Positions 62,573 to 64,000 of a DNA stretch of 64,000 nucleotides are shown here, one piece after another. Source of the DNA: Streptomyces sp. NRRL B-3428 (GTDB taxonomy: Bacteria; Actinomycetota; Actinomycetes; Streptomycetales; Streptomycetaceae); contig JOGW01000002.1 in the NCBI GenBank assembly GCA_000721375.1, positions 186,001-250,000 on the forward strand, given 5' to 3'. The notes under the pieces are model-generated. The model had not been told where the DNA came from, did not search any database, and worked only from the letters and a program-made list of their open reading frames with translations. Position 1 is the stretch's first letter. The number at the start of each line of letters is the position of its first letter. The position numbers and the translations under genes are program-made.

Positions 62573-64000
62573 GTGAGACTCGGCTGGGGGGCCAGAACCA
62601 CCGCAAGTGAAGGTGCGTCCACGGACGCGACGTCGGAATCGGAGCGGCTGCTGTTCGGCGGACCGCTGCGCTATGACACCGGGTGGGCCAAGCACGAAGA
62701 AGCGGCTCTCGAGCTGGACTTCGGGGCGATGGTCCGCCGCTTCCCCGCCTTGATCGCATCGAGTCTCCGGCTCGCATGGGGCGCCGACCGCCAGGCCGCA
62801 CGCATCGTCGTGACGGCGGAACTGAGCCGCGGCCTCGCCCAGGCGGTGAGTCTGCTCGCGGTCAACAGCGTGCTCGGGCAACTGGTGGGCGAAGCCCCCA
62901 TGGAGGAGCGCCTGCGCCAGGCCCTGCCCGCCCTGATCACGGTCGCGTGCATGCTGTTCGTCTCGGCGCTGCTGCGTTCCGCATCGCTGTACGCCACGGG
63001 CCGGCTCGAACCCAAGGTCGAACGGGTGGCCACCGAGCAGTACTTGGAGCGTGCGGCCTCGGTGGAGCTGGCGGCGATCGAGGACGACGCCTTCCACAAG
63101 CTGCTCGACACCGCACAGTACGGAGCGGCCTCCGCCCGCCGTATGGTCTCGCTCGCCACCCGGGTGGTGAACGCGGCGATCTCGCTGATCGCGGCGGCCG
63201 GTGTCCTGACCGTGCTGCATCCGCTCCTGCTGCCGCTCCTTGCGACGATGACGCTGCCGAGCGCGTGGTCCGCGCTCACCAACGCCCGCAGGCGCTACCA
63301 CTCCTTCCATGTGTGGGTGCAGCACGAGCGGGCGGGCCGGCTGATCAGCAGTCTGCTCACCGAGTCCCGCGCGGCGCCGGAGATCCGGGTGCACGGGGTC
63401 GGTCCGTTCCTGCTGCGGCACTTCCGCGCCATGTCCCAGTCCGCCGAGTCCGAGCAGTCACGGCTCGCCCGGCTCGCGGCCCGCACCAGCCTGATCGCGG
63501 CCGCGTGGACGGGGATCGCCACCGCCGTCACGTATACGACGCTGGGCGCACTGCTCCTGACCGGCGCGATGTCGCTGGCCGTGGCGGGCACGGCGGTGAT
63601 CGCGATCCGTACGGGCTCGTCGAACCTCAACACGCTGGTACTCGAGCTCAGCGAACTCCATGAGAACGCCCTGTTCGTGGGCGATCTGGAGCGGATGCAC
63701 GAGGAGGCCGAGTCCCGCACCATGCCCGTCGGCGGGGTCGAACTGCCCGCCGAACCACAGGAGATCCGCTTCGAGAAGGTGACCTTCAGCTATCCGAAGA
63801 GCGCCAAGGAACGCCCGGCGCTCGACGACATCTCGCTCTCCCTGCCCACCGGCAAGATCATCGCGCTTGTCGGCGAGAACGGCTCGGGCAAGACCACCCT
63901 CGTCAAACTCCTCGCCGGTCTCTACACCCCTCAACAGGGCACCATCCGCTGGGACGAGGTGGACGCGGCGGGCGCGGACCGGCAGCAGCTGGCCGAGCGG
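62573..64000 (+). CDS. ABC transporter, fused permease-ATPase (partial)
   Basis: The gene runs off the right end; 476 codons are present from GTG 62573 (GGAGGT upstream). After a soluble lead of about 65 residues come six helices (roughly 65-330, for example [14 protein letters not shown] and [22 protein letters not shown]), then the nucleotide-binding domain, with Walker [10 protein letters not shown] at 434-442 within [23 protein letters not shown]. The permease and ATPase in one chain indicate a half-size exporter, of the sort that moves peptides, lipids or antibiotics. The signature and Walker B lie beyond the window. The cargo is unknown. Confidence 0.9.
   Translation, partial: MRLGWGARTTASEGASTDATSESERLLFGGPLRYDTGWAKHEEAALELDFGAMVRRFPALIASSLRLAWGADRQAARIVVTAELSRGLAQAVSLLAVNSVLGQLVGEAPMEERLRQALPALITVACMLFVSALLRSASLYATGRLEPKVERVATEQYLERAASVELAAIEDDAFHKLLDTAQYGAASARRMVSLATRVVNAAISLIAAAGVLTVLHPLLLPLLATMTLPSAWSALTNARRRYHSFHVWVQHERAGRLISSLLTESRAAPEIRVHGVGPFLLRHFRAMSQSAESEQSRLARLAARTSLIAAAWTGIATAVTYTTLGALLLTGAMSLAVAGTAVIAIRTGSSNLNTLVLELSELHENALFVGDLERMHEEAESRTMPVGGVELPAEPQEIRFEKVTFSYPKSAKERPALDDISLSLPTGKIIALVGENGSGKTTLVKLLAGLYTPQQGTIRWDEVDAAGADRQQLAER

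Overview
The window is chromosomal DNA of a Streptomyces-type actinomycete. It has high GC content with G/C-rich third codon positions, WhiA, mycothiol-type enzymes, TerD/TerC proteins, an Xre-DUF397-ATPase regulatory set, and the Streptomyces gene order zwf-opcA-pgl, pgi, secG-tpiA-pgk-gap, whiA-yvcK-rapZ-uvrC, uvrA, uvrB. I saw no insertion sequence, prophage, CRISPR array, tRNA or rRNA gene. The first 45 kb looks like conserved core; from about 45 kb on it is more accessory in character.

Region by region. 1-2.7 kb: end of zwf, then opcA and pgl (oxidative pentose phosphate entry, coupled by 4-nt overlaps), a terminator, a small DUF6086-like gene and a probably frameshifted gene. 2.7-6.4 kb: a membrane protein, an unusual FHA-FAD monooxygenase fusion, and a DUF2087 protein. 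6.5-14 kb: pgi, an MFS exporter, an RbpA-family RNA polymerase-binding protein, secG, then tpiA-pgk-gap. 14-22 kb: a secreted zinc carboxypeptidase and the whiA-yvcK-rapZ-uvrC operon. 22-27 kb: a signalling island (NarL-type response regulator, large NIT-HAMP-PAS-GAF histidine kinase, divergent receiver-only protein) and a Rieske lipoprotein. 27-34 kb: membrane alpha/beta hydrolase, uvrA, a mycothiol-dependent enzyme and an MBL-fold hydrolase. 34-43 kb: a zinc DD-carboxypeptidase, an MHS transporter, then terC (behind a yybP-ykoY manganese riboswitch), a TerD-ATPase-like fusion, terD and uvrB. 43-51 kb: MHYT sensor, secreted GlpQ-type phosphodiesterase, ogt, MFS, cupin, formaldehyde dehydrogenase, pseudouridine catabolism (psuG plus a PfkB kinase). 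51-59 kb: methyltransferase, lipoprotein, CBS protein, uridine-kinase-like protein, DUF1772, DUF2293, D-2-hydroxyacid dehydrogenase, a lone gltD and an SGNH-like protein. 59-64 kb: SAM methyltransferase, DUF397 and Xre regulator, divergent ATPase operon, and the start of an ABC exporter.

The main cross-cutting observations are regulatory. Four genes (an MFS exporter, terD, uvrB, ogt) carry a match, at fixed spacing, to the actinobacterial LexA-independent DNA-damage promoter (TTGTCRGTG-N8-TAnnnT, the PafBC/RecA-NDp type). For uvrB and ogt the predicted transcript starts at the start codon, so they should be leaderless. This would place tellurium-type stress proteins and one transporter in the DNA-damage response beside nucleotide excision repair. 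A fifth copy lies antisense behind the MBL gene. The terC leader shows a 10-nt element complementary to its own ribosome-binding region, so a translational manganese switch can be read from the sequence. A second theme is short tandem duplications at the 3' ends of genes (12-26 bp units at nine places, plus a nine-copy array of about 14 bp that fills one convergent gap), which looks like a genome habit worth testing for strain variability.
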